From Sorangium sp025924095 (GTDB lineage: Bacteria > Myxococcota_A > Polyangia > Polyangiales > Polyangiaceae): a DNA stretch of 64,000 nt. This document shows positions 43,363 through 52,138 of the stretch, piece by piece. The notes under the pieces are model-generated. The model was not told where the DNA came from. It worked only from the letters and a program-made list of their open reading frames with translations, and did no database searches. Where the stretch lies: positions 2,604,001 through 2,668,000 of the forward strand of contig NZ_CP150356.1 in NCBI RefSeq assembly GCF_051521505.1, read 5' to 3'. Each line of letters opens with the position of its first letter. Positions within the stretch are counted from its first letter, which is position 1. A program made the position numbers and the translations under genes.

Positions 43363-45788
43363 CGATCCCGCTCCAGGGTCGACTTCTTCAGGTTCGCCCC
43401 CCTGAAATCGCAGCCGGAGCCCGCGGTCCGGTAGAATTTTGCATCGTAGAGGTTCGCATCGACGAACTTCGCCTCCGGGACCCTCGCCTTGAGCAGGTCG
43501 GCATCGAAGAGGTTTGCTCGTGTGAAGTCGGCGCGCGTGAGGTTGGCCCGGTCGAACCGGGAGCCTCGCACGTTGGCGCCGAAGAAGTTCGCCCCTTCGG
43601 CGGTGGCCTCCGAGAAGTGGGCGCTCGTCAGCACGGCGAGGCTGAGATCCGCGCCGGTGAGGTTCGCACCCAACCACACGCTCCCTTCGCCCCGCGCGCC
43701 CGTGAAGACCGCCCGGGTCAGGTCCGAGCCGGAGAAGCTCGTGCCGGTGAGGGTGGCGCCCGCGAACGTGGCGGAGGCCGCCTTGACCTTCGACACGAAC
43801 GATCGCGTGAGCGAGGCCTGGGACAGGTCCGCGCGCTCGAGCACGGTGCCCTCCAGGAACGCCACGGCCCACGTCGCCCCTCTCGCGGTGGCCCCGGTCA
43901 TGTCCGCCCGCGAGAGGATGAGCTGCGTCCCCCGCGTGCCCGACAGATCGGCCTCCATGAGCCGCGCGCTGTCGAACGAGGTGCCCTCCAGCGTGGCGCC
44001 GCGGAAGACGGCGCGCTCGGCCCAGGCGCTCTGCAGGGTCGCGCCGCTCAGGTCCGCCTCGGTGAAGTCCGCCTCCCTCACGTCGGCTTCGAACAGCACG
44101 GCGTGCTTCAGCGTCGCGCGCACGAGCCTGGCGCCCCGGAGGTTGGCCCCCGTGAGGATGGCGCCGGAGAGGTTCGCGCCGGTCAGGTCGTGGCCGCTCA
44201 GGTCCTTGTCGCTCAGGTCCTGGTCCGAGAGGTCGCTCCCCGGCCCGATCTCCCCCGGCGCGCGCGGCGGGGCCGTCGAGAGGCCCATCGACGCGAGCTT
44301 CGGGTCGCCGACGAGCTTGTCCCACGCCGCGAGCGCCGGGACCGGCGCTCCGCGCGCGGCCGCCAGCGACTTCGCCTCTTCCACGGCCCGCGCGACCCTC
44401 CGGAAGGCCGTCCGGAGCGCCGCGTCCGTCACCATGGGCGCCGCGTCGGCGAGCGGCGGCGGGAGCGCCTGGGAAGCCTTCGGCAGGTGGCGCAGCGCCT
44501 CCGCGATGACGCCGCCGAGGACCTTCCCCCCCGGCACCGCGACGCCCGCGAGCGCGGCCATCGCCCGGCGAATCTTGTCCTGCTGCGGCTTGGCCACGTC
44601 GCCGAGCCGCGCCTTGAGCATCGCCGACAGCGGGTCGAGCCCCGACGCGTCCGGCGGCGGCGCCGCCTCGTCGCCCTTCCGTTGCAGCGCTTGCAGCGCC
44701 TTCCACTCCTCCTTGAGCTCCGGCGAGATCTGCGCCTCGATCTCGAGCGGATCGGCCTCGAACCGCGCGAGGATCTCCCGGTAGTGCGCCTCGGGCAGCG
44801 GCGGCGCGTCGAGCGGCTCGGAGGCGACGAGCGTCGTCACGGGCGACAGGTCGTCGTCGGCCACCTCGGTGAGGCCTCGCCAGGTGAGGAACAGGGCCTC
44901 TTTGTCCAGGTCGGCGAGGAGCGTGTCGAGGTGCATCGGCACCTCGCGGAACCCGCGCTCCGCGTCGTTCGCGAAGGCGCGGATCCGGAGCCCCGGCAGG
45001 CGCGACCGGAACACCTCCGCGTCCGGGTGGAGGTTCTGGAACAGGAGCTCCTCGTCGCCGCGCAGGTAGGGGAGCTGCTGGTCTGGCCGGGCTGCGTTGA
45101 AGTAGGTCCAGTCGAGGTCGTCGGCGTAGTACGGCGCGCGCTTCTCGCGGTACGCCTTGCCGTAGTTCTTCCCGACCTTCGCGCGCCGGTCGGGGCGGTT
45201 CGGGGACAGGGGCCCGAAGCCAGCGGGCGCCGGCCGATCCGAGCGCGACAGCAGGAGGTCGTCCGCGCCCTCGACGTTGGGGAGCTCGCGCGTCCCGTGG
45301 CCCTTGCCCACCGGGTTCAGCGGGTGTTCGGGCCCCCCGAAGCTGTGCCGATCGCCGAGCGGCATCCGGTCGAACGGCACCGGATCGCTCATGGCCGGCC
45401 CGAGCAGGCCATCCATCCACACGCGCTCGCCGACCACGCGCAGGATCTTCGACCAGGACCCGACGCCGAACCGCACGGGACACTCGGTCACGCGCGCCTT
45501 GCCCGGCGTGTGGCACGTGCCGAGCAAGAGCACGTCGGCGTGAGGCTTGTAGTCCGCGAGATCGCTCGGATAGAGGCACTCGCCGGTCTGGTCGTGATCG
45601 TCGTCGTCGAACACGTTGCCCCGCAGCGTCTCCTGCGCGAGCACCGGGTGGCCCTCGGGCAGGGAGAGCGGCGCTCCGGGCCTGAGCGTGAATTTCGCCC
45701 GGACGATCAGGGTCATCTCCGGCTGGGGCGGCCTCCGCGAGGTGACCTTGCTGCCGAAGAGGAAGGGGGTGAGGTTCTTGTTCGCCAT
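43359..45788 (-). CDS. DUF2169 domain protein with C-terminal pentapeptide repeats
   Basis: The 809-residue protein starts at ATG 45788. The N-terminal ~330 residues are DUF2169 (LTPFLFGSKVTSRRPPQPEM, GTCHTPGKARVTECPVRF, FGGPEHPLNPVGKG, LRGDEELLFQNLHPDAEVF). A helical linker (about 380-520) leads to pentapeptide repeats (DLSDQDLSDKDLSGHDL, ANLSGAILTGANLRG) to the C-terminus. DUF2169 proteins are type VI secretion adaptors that deliver cargo to VgrG. It is directly upstream of, and overlapping, the second pentapeptide gene. Confidence 0.88.
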   Translation of the reverse strand: MANKNLTPFLFGSKVTSRRPPQPEMTLIVRAKFTLRPGAPLSLPEGHPVLAQETLRGNVFDDDDHDQTGECLYPSDLADYKPHADVLLLGTCHTPGKARVTECPVRFGVGSWSKILRVVGERVWMDGLLGPAMSDPVPFDRMPLGDRHSFGGPEHPLNPVGKGHGTRELPNVEGADDLLLSRSDRPAPAGFGPLSPNRPDRRAKVGKNYGKAYREKRAPYYADDLDWTYFNAARPDQQLPYLRGDEELLFQNLHPDAEVFRSRLPGLRIRAFANDAERGFREVPMHLDTLLADLDKEALFLTWRGLTEVADDDLSPVTTLVASEPLDAPPLPEAHYREILARFEADPLEIEAQISPELKEEWKALQALQRKGDEAAPPPDASGLDPLSAMLKARLGDVAKPQQDKIRRAMAALAGVAVPGGKVLGGVIAEALRHLPKASQALPPPLADAAPMVTDAALRTAFRRVARAVEEAKSLAAARGAPVPALAAWDKLVGDPKLASMGLSTAPPRAPGEIGPGSDLSDQDLSDKDLSGHDLTGANLSGAILTGANLRGARLVRATLKHAVLFEADVREADFTEADLSGATLQSAWAERAVFRGATLEGTSFDSARLMEADLSGTRGTQLILSRADMTGATARGATWAVAFLEGTVLERADLSQASLTRSFVSKVKAASATFAGATLTGTSFSGSDLTRAVFTGARGEGSVWLGANLTGADLSLAVLTSAHFSEATAEGANFFGANVRGSRFDRANLTRADFTRANLFDADLLKARVPEAKFVDANLYDAKFYRTAGSGCDFRGANLKKSTLERDR

Positions 45789-45813
45789 CGGTGGGCTCGC
45801 CGCTCCTCGGGCG

Positions 45814-46908
45814 TCACACGAAGAGGTGGATCGCCGAGATATTCGTGCGGACGGGCGCGGCCTTGCTCCGGTCCAGGGAGACCTTCTCCTTCGCCGGCCC
45901 CATCGAGAGCCTGGGGCCGACGCTGGCCTCGAGGGTCGCGGTCACGCTGACGGACGCCTTCCGCCCGAGCGTCGCGTCGACCGTGGCCCCGATCGACACC
46001 GTGGCCTCCCCGCCGAGCGTCGCCTCGATCATCGCCCCGAGGACGACCTCGTTCACCACGCCGAGGTTGATCGTGGTCTCGATCCCGTCGACGACCGTCT
46101 TGCTGTTGCCCTGCGTGTACGAGTCGGCGTCGCCGTACTTCTCGTCCTCGGTGTCGGCGCGCGTCTCCGAGATGATCTTGTCCGCCGTGGTCTTGTTCCT
46201 GATGGTCCCGGCCCTGGTGGTATCCGAGAGGGTCTGTTCGACCGTGGTGGAGGACGTGATCGACCCGGCCTTCATGGCCTCTTTCGACGGTCCCTTGACG
46301 GTCGTCTCGTCGGTCATCGTCTTGACGTGGGTCTTCGACTCCATCGTCTCGGCCCAGGTCTCTTCCTTGATCGAGGGCACGGGCAGCCTCGCCGAGCCGG
46401 TATAGGACGAGATGCTCTTCGCCCACGTCCTGGCGATCATCGTGGGGTTCTCCGTCATCACCGACGGGTAATCCTCGATCGGGGTCGGCGTGTCCTCGTG
46501 GCCGGTGCGGCTCACCAGCTTGGGGCCGTAATGGTACTCGAAGGAGTCGCCGTGGTAGGTCGAGTGCACCTCGCCCTTCACGGTCGTCTCGCGGATCTTC
46601 CTCTGTCCGCGGGCGCCCTTCACGAACTCGATATCGCTCCGCCCCTGGAAGGTGATGCCGCCCTCCTTGATCCGCCCCTCCTCCACCTCCGTGGTGGCCT
46701 TGAAGGCCCGGCGGCCGAGGACCTTCATCGTGTAGGTGCCCCCGATGACCTCGATCTTGTCCCCCCGGGTGGTCGTGATCCGGTTGCCGTCGGTCTCGTC
46801 CCGCCAGGTGTTGTCGTCGTCCGGGGTCGCGCCGACGCGGAGATACGACGACATGCCGTCGCCGAAATCGGGGACATGGAGGATACCATACTTGCCATCG
46901 CCGGCCAT
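45814..46908 (-). CDS. Spike-like beta-rich protein B (type VI module)
   Basis: The 364-residue protein has a N-terminal SYLRVGATPDDDNTWRDETD and a gp5/VgrG-like stretch GNRITTTRGDKIEVIGGTYTMKVLG. A long Thr/Ser/Asp-rich repeat region follows (TRNKTTADKII, DTEDEKYGDADSYTQGN) suggestive of a beta-prism needle, then a hydrophobic C-terminal tail. The N-terminal motif recalls the OB-fold/beta-helix tips of VgrG. It is the closer neighbour to the DUF2169 gene (25 bases) and is paralogous to the next upstream gene. Confidence 0.6.
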   Translation of the reverse strand: MAGDGKYGILHVPDFGDGMSSYLRVGATPDDDNTWRDETDGNRITTTRGDKIEVIGGTYTMKVLGRRAFKATTEVEEGRIKEGGITFQGRSDIEFVKGARGQRKIRETTVKGEVHSTYHGDSFEYHYGPKLVSRTGHEDTPTPIEDYPSVMTENPTMIARTWAKSISSYTGSARLPVPSIKEETWAETMESKTHVKTMTDETTVKGPSKEAMKAGSITSSTTVEQTLSDTTRAGTIRNKTTADKIISETRADTEDEKYGDADSYTQGNSKTVVDGIETTINLGVVNEVVLGAMIEATLGGEATVSIGATVDATLGRKASVSVTATLEASVGPRLSMGPAKEKVSLDRSKAAPVRTNISAIHLFV

Positions 46909-46962
46909 GGGAGCTCCGTCATCCGGTGGGCGCGTGGAGCGTCGTGCTCGCCGCTCGCGCCC

Positions 46963-48222
46963 TCAGAAAAAGAGGTTGAACGGCGAGAGGACCTTGTTCA
47001 TGAGCGAGACCTCCGTCTTGATGCTGTGGAGCTCCACCCCGGCGGTCCCCAGCTCGAGCTTGGGACCGACCGAGAAGTCGACGCTCGCGGTCATGCTGAG
47101 CTCCACCTTGGCGCCGACGGTCACGTCGAGGGAGCCCCCGGCCGTGAACGTCACTTCGCCGCCGAGCGTCGTCTCGATCATCGCCCCGAGGACGACCTCG
47201 TTCACCACGCCGAGGTTGATCGTCGTCTCGATCCCGTCGACGACCGTCTTGCTGTTGCCCTGCGTGTACGAGTCGGCGTTCCCGTACATGTCATCCTCGG
47301 TGTCGGCGCGGGTCTCGGAGATGATCTTGTCCGCCGTTGTCTTGTTCCTGATCGTCTTCGCCTTTGTCGTGTCCTCCATGGTCCCGTCGACCGTGGTGGA
47401 GGACGTGATCGACTCGGCCTTCATGGTGGAGACCGACGCTTCCTTGACGGTCGTCTCGTCGGTCATCGACGTGGCGTTCGTCGTCGAGACCATCACCTCC
47501 GCCCAGGTCTCGTTCGTGATCGTGGGCACCGGCAGCTTCTCCGAGCCGGTATAGGACGAGATGCTCTTCGCCCACGTCTTGTCGATGATCTCGGGGTTCT
47601 CGGTGGGGATCGCCTGGGGCGAGGGCGGGTTCGTGTCGTCGAGGTAGTCGTCGGTGACCTGCAGCGTGGGGAACGTGTCCGTGCCGGTCTGGCTCTGCTT
47701 GATCTTGCCGTAATACGTGTCGTAGACATCGCCGTGGTAGGTGGTGTGCACCTCGCCCTTGATGGTCGTCTCGACCACCTTCCACGTCCCGCCGTAGTTC
47801 TGCACCCACTCGATGGTGGTGCCGCCGCCGAAGGTCTCGCTCACCTCGGTGAGGTGCCCTCCCGAGATGTCCCAGCCGGCCTGGGTCTTCCCGCCGCCGT
47901 GGCCGAGGATGAGCAGGCGGTAATTCCCCCCGATCACCTCGACCTTGTCGCCCGCGGTCGTCGAGATCCGGTTGCCGTCCGAGTGGTCGCGCCAGCCGCC
48001 CTTCGTGTGCAGCTTCGCCGTCTCGGCCTGGCGCTCGCCTTCGGGCACGAAGTCGGGCGAGCCGTCGCGCTTTCGCGTGTCGTCGGTGAAGGTCTGAATC
48101 CGCTCTGCGAGGTCGTCGCCCGCGCTCTCGCCGAGCGGCGCGGCCGCCCCGAGGCGCAGGTACGACGGCTGTCCGCCATTCAGATCCGGTACTTCGAGGA
48201 GAGCGAACTTGCCTCCGGGCAC
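46963..48222 (-). CDS. Spike-like beta-rich protein A (type VI module)
   Basis: The 419-residue protein is a paralogue of the preceding one: both share SYLR(L/V)GA, GNRI(S/T)TT-GDK-EVIGG, AKSISSYTGS, RNKTTADKIISETRADTED and TTINLGVVNEVVLGAMIE. It has a longer N-terminal insertion (residues about 30-75) than B. I see no VgrG DUF2345/Gp27 parts, so both would be spike accessories or spike-tip carriers rather than full VgrG. First gene of the module. Confidence 0.6.
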   Translation of the reverse strand: MPGGKFALLEVPDLNGGQPSYLRLGAAAPLGESAGDDLAERIQTFTDDTRKRDGSPDFVPEGERQAETAKLHTKGGWRDHSDGNRISTTAGDKVEVIGGNYRLLILGHGGGKTQAGWDISGGHLTEVSETFGGGTTIEWVQNYGGTWKVVETTIKGEVHTTYHGDVYDTYYGKIKQSQTGTDTFPTLQVTDDYLDDTNPPSPQAIPTENPEIIDKTWAKSISSYTGSEKLPVPTITNETWAEVMVSTTNATSMTDETTVKEASVSTMKAESITSSTTVDGTMEDTTKAKTIRNKTTADKIISETRADTEDDMYGNADSYTQGNSKTVVDGIETTINLGVVNEVVLGAMIETTLGGEVTFTAGGSLDVTVGAKVELSMTASVDFSVGPKLELGTAGVELHSIKTEVSLMNKVLSPFNLFF

Positions 48223-48392
48223 TGGAGCCTCCGTGTCGAGCGTGATGAACGGCGCATGGCGTCGCCCCGTCGCGAGCGCCCTATCCTAGGTCACGGTGAG
48301 CCGGCCGTCCATGCCGAACCGCTCGCCGCGTTCTTCCGCGCGGCGCGCGGTCCGTTGCCATGCGCCACGCGCGGGCGGCATGCGCGGGCGGC

Positions 48393-49514
48393 TCAGGAGG
48401 CCGCGGCGGGGCGCTCGGCGATCGACTCGGCTGCTTGGTGCACGACGGCCCACGCGAACTCGGGGAGGAGCGCGAGCGAGTGCGGGTCCTGCGTGACGCC
48501 GATCAGGCCGCTGATGAACTCCATGCGGTGCGCGCGGCGGCCCCGGTCGACGAGGCGCAGCTGGGCGCTCGTCAGGCCGGGCGGCAGCTCGGAGAGCCCG
48601 GGCCCCTGCGGGTTGCCCAGCCCTCCGAGCGCGTCGCTGCGGGCCTCCGCCTTCAGCCATCGCTCGTGCCAGGCCTCGATATAGGGGTTCGGGGCGAAGT
48701 AGTCGTTGGGCCAGGCGCGCAGGTAGGGAAACAGCACGTGGATCCACCCGGTGATCTCGTCCGCCGGGGGCTCGTACCTGAAGAAGGCGCGCCAGAACGC
48801 CCTGTCGGCGCGCCCCTCGGACGAGGCGGCGATCTGGTCGAGCACGGGCAGGAGGGTGCGCGTCCAGCGCTCCTGCCCGACGGCGCCGAGCATCGCCACG
48901 CGCTGGCGCACCCAGCGCCAGTCATCGGAGGTGCCGAGCAGGTACACGCGCGGGATGCCGCGCTGCGGGCGCGCGAGATCGCCCGGAGACGGCGGCTCCC
49001 AGTCGAAGTGCGGCGCGAGCGGGGTCGCCACCGTGAGCTCCGACGACACCCGCTCGACAGGACCCGTGGTGGAGAAATTGCCTGCCACGAGATCCCGCAG
49101 CGGGCCGACCCGCGCCGAAACCTGCCTGGAAAAGTCCGGAAACAATGCGGGCCACGGGTTCACCTCGCCGAGGGTGAAGTCCGGCCGCTCGATGACGAGC
49201 TCGAAGGGGTGATCTTCGGCGAGGAAGCGGCGCCGTTGCTCGTTGTTCGCGGCGAGGTGGAGCGTGAAGCCGCGCGCCAGGCAGAACCAGATCACGTCGG
49301 GTGAGATCACGAGGGGATAGCGCCGAGTGAAGGCGGTATAGGCCGCCTGGACGAGCGGGTGCAGGTCCGTGCGTCCCACGAGCGGCAGCCGGTGCCGGTA
49401 GGTGGCCTCGAGCGGCGAGACCAGCAGGCTTTGCACGGCAGCTTCGCTGTCGAACCCCGGCAAGGGCGCCGTCGCTGGCTCGACCTCCGCGACGGCGATC
49501 GTCGTAACGTTCAT
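48393..49514 (-). CDS. DUF4419 domain protein
   Basis: The 373-residue protein begins at ATG 49514 (GAGGGGTC before). It matches DUF4419: SLLVSPLEATYRHRLPLVGR, LHPLVQAAYTAFTRRYPLVISPDVIW, FTLHLAANNEQRRR, then ITGWIHVLFPYLRAWPNDYF and RMEFISGLIGVTQD. The family is found in fungi and bacteria with unknown function. It lies 170 bases upstream of the type VI module on the same strand, so it might be linked. Confidence 0.8.
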   Translation of the reverse strand: MNVTTIAVAEVEPATAPLPGFDSEAAVQSLLVSPLEATYRHRLPLVGRTDLHPLVQAAYTAFTRRYPLVISPDVIWFCLARGFTLHLAANNEQRRRFLAEDHPFELVIERPDFTLGEVNPWPALFPDFSRQVSARVGPLRDLVAGNFSTTGPVERVSSELTVATPLAPHFDWEPPSPGDLARPQRGIPRVYLLGTSDDWRWVRQRVAMLGAVGQERWTRTLLPVLDQIAASSEGRADRAFWRAFFRYEPPADEITGWIHVLFPYLRAWPNDYFAPNPYIEAWHERWLKAEARSDALGGLGNPQGPGLSELPPGLTSAQLRLVDRGRRAHRMEFISGLIGVTQDPHSLALLPEFAWAVVHQAAESIAERPAAAS

Positions 49515-49957
49515 GACCCCTCGTCCTCCTGGCCCGGCGCGACGCCGTCGTGATCTGGCGCAGTCCTCTGTACCTTCCGTACACGAGCGTGCTGCGCGCG
49601 ACAACCGGACGGGTCGAGCGGCCCACGCCGTCGGCGCCGCATGAAACCAAGGCGAAGCGTCCTCGGAGGCGCGTGATGCGAAGGCCGCGCGATGGCCGGT
49701 GGCCTCGCGGACCCGACGCCCCGCCGGGGCGCCCCTCGTGCGAGGTCCTCCTCGGGCCGGCGGCGCGTCGTTCACGCCCCGCCGCCGCCGCTCGCGTCGC
49801 GCGCGGTGCGCGCGCGGTGCCTGAGGGTGTGTGATTTTTCGTGGATGGCGGACATTTTGGGGGCCTCGCTGCGGCGGTGTTGCACGTCCGTGGCGAATGG
49901 TGCACGACTAGATGATCGCGCAGCCGCGGCGATCACGTTGAAGGAGGAGCGCAGCAG
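49515..49957. other. Intergenic region, 443 bases, divergent promoters
   Basis: This interval separates the DUF4419 gene and the BI-1 gene. It is GC-rich with GC-skewed Arg/Ala-coding open frames that I reject. A possible promoter for the plus-strand gene lies near 49840-49900, where the sequence is less GC-rich (TGTGATTTTTCGTGGATGG). Confidence 0.4.
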
Positions 49958-50704
49958 ATGAGTTCACGCCAGGCGGGGTCGTACGTGGCGGGGGCACCGG
50001 CCAACCCGAAAGCGGCGCTGCGGATCAACTTCCTCAAGAAGGTGTATGGGCTCTTCACGGCGAGCCTTGTCGTGTCCTCCCTGGGCGCGATGTGTGCGCT
50101 GTACATCGGGGCGCCGGACGCGGACGAGGTGGCCCAGGGACGCGCGATGCCGCCGGTGGTCGAGCTCTTCGCGGATCACCCGATCCTCTCGATGGGCGTC
50201 GTGTTCGGCGTGATGTTCGGCGCCCGCGCCGTGCGCCGCATCCCCGGCGTCAACGTCCTCGCGCTCTTCGGGATGGCGGCTCTCCTCGGCGTCACCACGG
50301 CGCCTGCGCTCTACATGGCCCAGGTCGCCGCGGGCCTCGGCGGCACCCTGTCGTCGGCCCCGGTGCGGGACACCTTCATCCTGACGGTCCTCACGTTCGG
50401 CAGCCTCACGCTCGGTGTCTTCCTCTCGAAGGAGGACCTGTCGTTCCTGGCCAGCGGGCTGGTGATGGGCGCCATGGTCGTCCTCGGCGCCATGCTGCTC
50501 AACGTCCTGCTCGGGAGCACGCTCCTCGGACTGGCGATCTCCAGCGTGTCGGTCCTCGTGTTCGGGGGATACGTCCTCTACAACACGTCGCGCCTGCTCC
50601 GCTCGGACGACGAGGACCCTGTCGGCGGCGCGCTCGACCTCTACCTCAACTTCATCGCTCTCTTCTCGTCGATTCTGCAGATCCTCTCGGGCCGCCACGT
50701 CTGA
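49958..50704 (+). CDS. Bax inhibitor-1/YccA family membrane protein
   Basis: The 248-residue protein has seven membrane helices and the BI-1 markers: NFLKKVYGLFTASLVVSS near the start, RDTFILTVLTFGSLTLG and VLVFGGYVLYNTSRLLRSDDED with the acidic C-terminal pair. BI-1 proteins regulate calcium or proton leak across membranes and proteostasis. ATG 49958 has AAGGAGGAG upstream. It is a probable single-gene unit. Confidence 0.92.
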   Translation: MSSRQAGSYVAGAPANPKAALRINFLKKVYGLFTASLVVSSLGAMCALYIGAPDADEVAQGRAMPPVVELFADHPILSMGVVFGVMFGARAVRRIPGVNVLALFGMAALLGVTTAPALYMAQVAAGLGGTLSSAPVRDTFILTVLTFGSLTLGVFLSKEDLSFLASGLVMGAMVVLGAMLLNVLLGSTLLGLAISSVSVLVFGGYVLYNTSRLLRSDDEDPVGGALDLYLNFIALFSSILQILSGRHV

Positions 50705-50846
50705 CCGGCCGTCGCCGCGACGCGCCCGCCTGCGCCTTTTCGTGCGTGCCCGGGGCCCGGGGCGCGGGCCGCGCGCGCGCGCCCCGGGCGGACGCCGGGG
50801 AGGGCGGCTTGACGTCCCTTTTCGGCTGGGTAAGAACGCGCGGACC

Positions 50847-51242
50847 ATGGGTCGTCCGCTCCTCCTCGCCGCGCTTGCCCTCTCCCTGTCGCCGCTCGCC
50901 GGCGTCGCTTGCAGCAAGCCCGTCGAGGAGACGAAGGTGGTGGCGGCCGCCGAGCTCGCCGCGCCGGCGAACGTCAAGCGCGTCGACATCGCCGTCAACG
51001 ACAGCGGCTTCTCCCCGTCGACCATCGAGCTGAAGAAGGGGGAGCCGGTGGTGCTGCGCTTCACCCGGACGACGAAGAGCGAGTGTCTGAAGGCGATCGC
51101 GATTCCGGATCTGAAGATCGAGAAGGACCTGCCGCTGAACACGCAGGTCGAGGTGGCCGTCACCCCCGAGAAGGAAGGGAAGATGGTGCTTCAGTGCTGG
51201 ATGGCGATGGTCAAGGCGACCATCCACGTGGTCGGCTCGTGA
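50847..51242 (+). CDS. Cupredoxin-like lipoprotein
   Basis: The 131-residue protein starts at ATG 50847; its signal ends LAGVAC, a possible lipobox at Cys22. The rest is a cupredoxin-1 fold: KRVDIAVNDSGFSPSTIELKKGEPVVLRF, SECLKAIAIPDLKIEKDLPL, and GKMVLQCWMAMVKATIHV. A Cys-x-Met metal-binding loop (QCWMAM) stands where type I copper sites usually have Cys-x4-His-x4-Met, so copper binding is uncertain. An upstream frame to 50742 is not needed. Confidence 0.75.
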   Translation: MGRPLLLAALALSLSPLAGVACSKPVEETKVVAAAELAAPANVKRVDIAVNDSGFSPSTIELKKGEPVVLRFTRTTKSECLKAIAIPDLKIEKDLPLNTQVEVAVTPEKEGKMVLQCWMAMVKATIHVVGS

Positions 51243-51279
51243 CGCGGCCTCGTCCGGGGCGCGGCGCCGCGCCGAACCG

Positions 51280-51786
51280 TCAGAGGATGAGCCAGAGCTC
51301 GGCGTCGTAGCGCCTCGCGCCGCCGCCCGCGTCCCGCGCGGCGCGGCGCGTCCCGGAGGCAGGCGCCTCGGCGCGGCCCGGCTCGCCGGGGGAGCCGGCC
51401 TCGCGCGCCGCCGGCGCGCCGGTGTGGGCCAGGTCGATGCCCGAGGCGGCGCAGCGGGCCACGGCGAAGCGGAGCATCTCGCGCACGTCGCTCGCGGCGA
51501 GCATGCCGCTCGTCCGGTGGCGGGCGAACGCGGCCGCGCGCTCCACGCACGCGACGCAGGGCGCCGACTCCGACCTGAACCTGAAGAGCAGCGTCCCCTC
51601 GGGCCATCCGAGCCATGTCGCCTCGAGGCTCACCACGACGAACTCGCCGTCACGGACCACCTGCGTGCCGGCCACGCCCGCGCCGTCCTCGCCGGCGCCG
51701 GGCCCGCCGCCTCTCAGCAGAAACCAGTAACGTTCCATGAGGCGCTCGACGTCGCGCGGCTCACCGTGAGCGATGATGTCTGTCAT
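51280..51786 (-). CDS. Hypothetical protein
   Basis: The 168-residue protein starts ATG 51786 (MTDIIAHGEPRDVERLMERY). The N-terminal 110 residues look structured (VRDGEFVVVSLEATWLGWPEGTLLFRFRS, CVACVERAAAFARH, ASDVREMLRFAVARC); the rest is an Ala/Gly/Arg-rich low-complexity part ending DAELWLIL. No family recognised. Its upstream region faces the two CRP-like boxes that also precede rplC. Confidence 0.55.
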   Translation of the reverse strand: MTDIIAHGEPRDVERLMERYWFLLRGGGPGAGEDGAGVAGTQVVRDGEFVVVSLEATWLGWPEGTLLFRFRSESAPCVACVERAAAFARHRTSGMLAASDVREMLRFAVARCAASGIDLAHTGAPAAREAGSPGEPGRAEAPASGTRRAARDAGGGARRYDAELWLIL

Positions 51787-51891
51787 CCATGACCTCCGAC
51801 GTCGAAATTTGAGGCCTGCTTCCCGGTTCGGCGATGCCGCGGAGAGTCAGGAAATGTCCGCCGAGACGGACAATGTCCGGGAGGCGTCTGT

Positions 51892-51907
51892 TGTGACAAA
51901 ATTCACA
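51892..51907. promoter_or_regulatory. CRP/FNR-type palindrome, site 1
   Basis: TGTGA (51892-51896) and TCACA (51903-51907) are separated by CAAAAT, an exact match to the TGTGA-N6-TCACA consensus. It lies 105 bases from the minus-strand gene start and about 230 from rplC. A CRP-like regulator is not in the window. Confidence 0.6.
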
Positions 51908-51920
51908 ATCGACGCAGGTG

Positions 51921-51936
51921 TGTGATTTGGGTCACG
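51921..51936. promoter_or_regulatory. CRP/FNR-type palindrome, site 2
   Basis: TGTGA (51921-51925), TTTGGG spacer and TCACG (51932-51936) differ from consensus at the last base. It starts 29 bases after the first site, close to three helical turns, suggesting cooperative binding. Confidence 0.5.
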
Positions 51937-52018
51937 TCAGAAGCGCAAACTTTCGCTTCCCTTTGGGTTTGCCGTGGGTAAGCTCTGCGCCCCCCAACGC
52001 ACCCGGCGGGCGACCGCC

Positions 52019-52040
52019 CCGGTTCTTCGCTCCGAACCGG
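52019..52040 (+). promoter_or_regulatory. Leader hairpin upstream of rplC
   Basis: CCGGTTC (52019-52025) and GAACCGG (52034-52040) are perfect seven-base arms with an eight-base loop TTCGCTCC, 98 bases before ATG. It might serve in leader control, as many ribosomal protein genes have, but there is no direct evidence. Confidence 0.35.
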
Positions 52041-52138
52041 CTCGTACAGAGGCGTGCCGAGGGGATCACGCTCGCGGCGCGCTGCGCGCGCGGAGCCAGT
52101 CCGAGCCACCCCAGACGGAGCGAAGAGGCAATCGCATC

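Larger units (their letters stand above)
51787..52138. promoter_or_regulatory. Divergent control region of the rplC gene
   Basis: The interval has several ordered signals: a TGTCCG-N6-CGGACA inverted repeat (51855-51872), two CRP-like boxes (51892-51907, 51921-51936), a GAAGCG...CGCTTC inverted repeat (51940-51959) and a leader hairpin (52019-52040). They precede the plus-strand rplC gene and the minus-strand gene at 51280-51786. Confidence 0.55.

Noticed and set aside
41626..45579. One 1,300-codon fusion of DUF2169 and pentapeptide genes
   Set aside because: The upstream half is out of phase with the DUF2169 domain; the true genes overlap by ATGA at 43359-43362.
45616..48684. Plus-strand frame of about 1,000 codons opposite the type VI genes
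   Set aside because: Antisense shadow of two paralogues and the DUF2169 start; no domain and repetitive Val/Arg/Asp composition.
49515..49957. tRNA or ncRNA in the long GC-rich gap
   Set aside because: I looked for a T-loop GGTTCGA pattern and paired arms and did not find a clover-leaf; the gap is plain promoter-type sequence as far as I can see.
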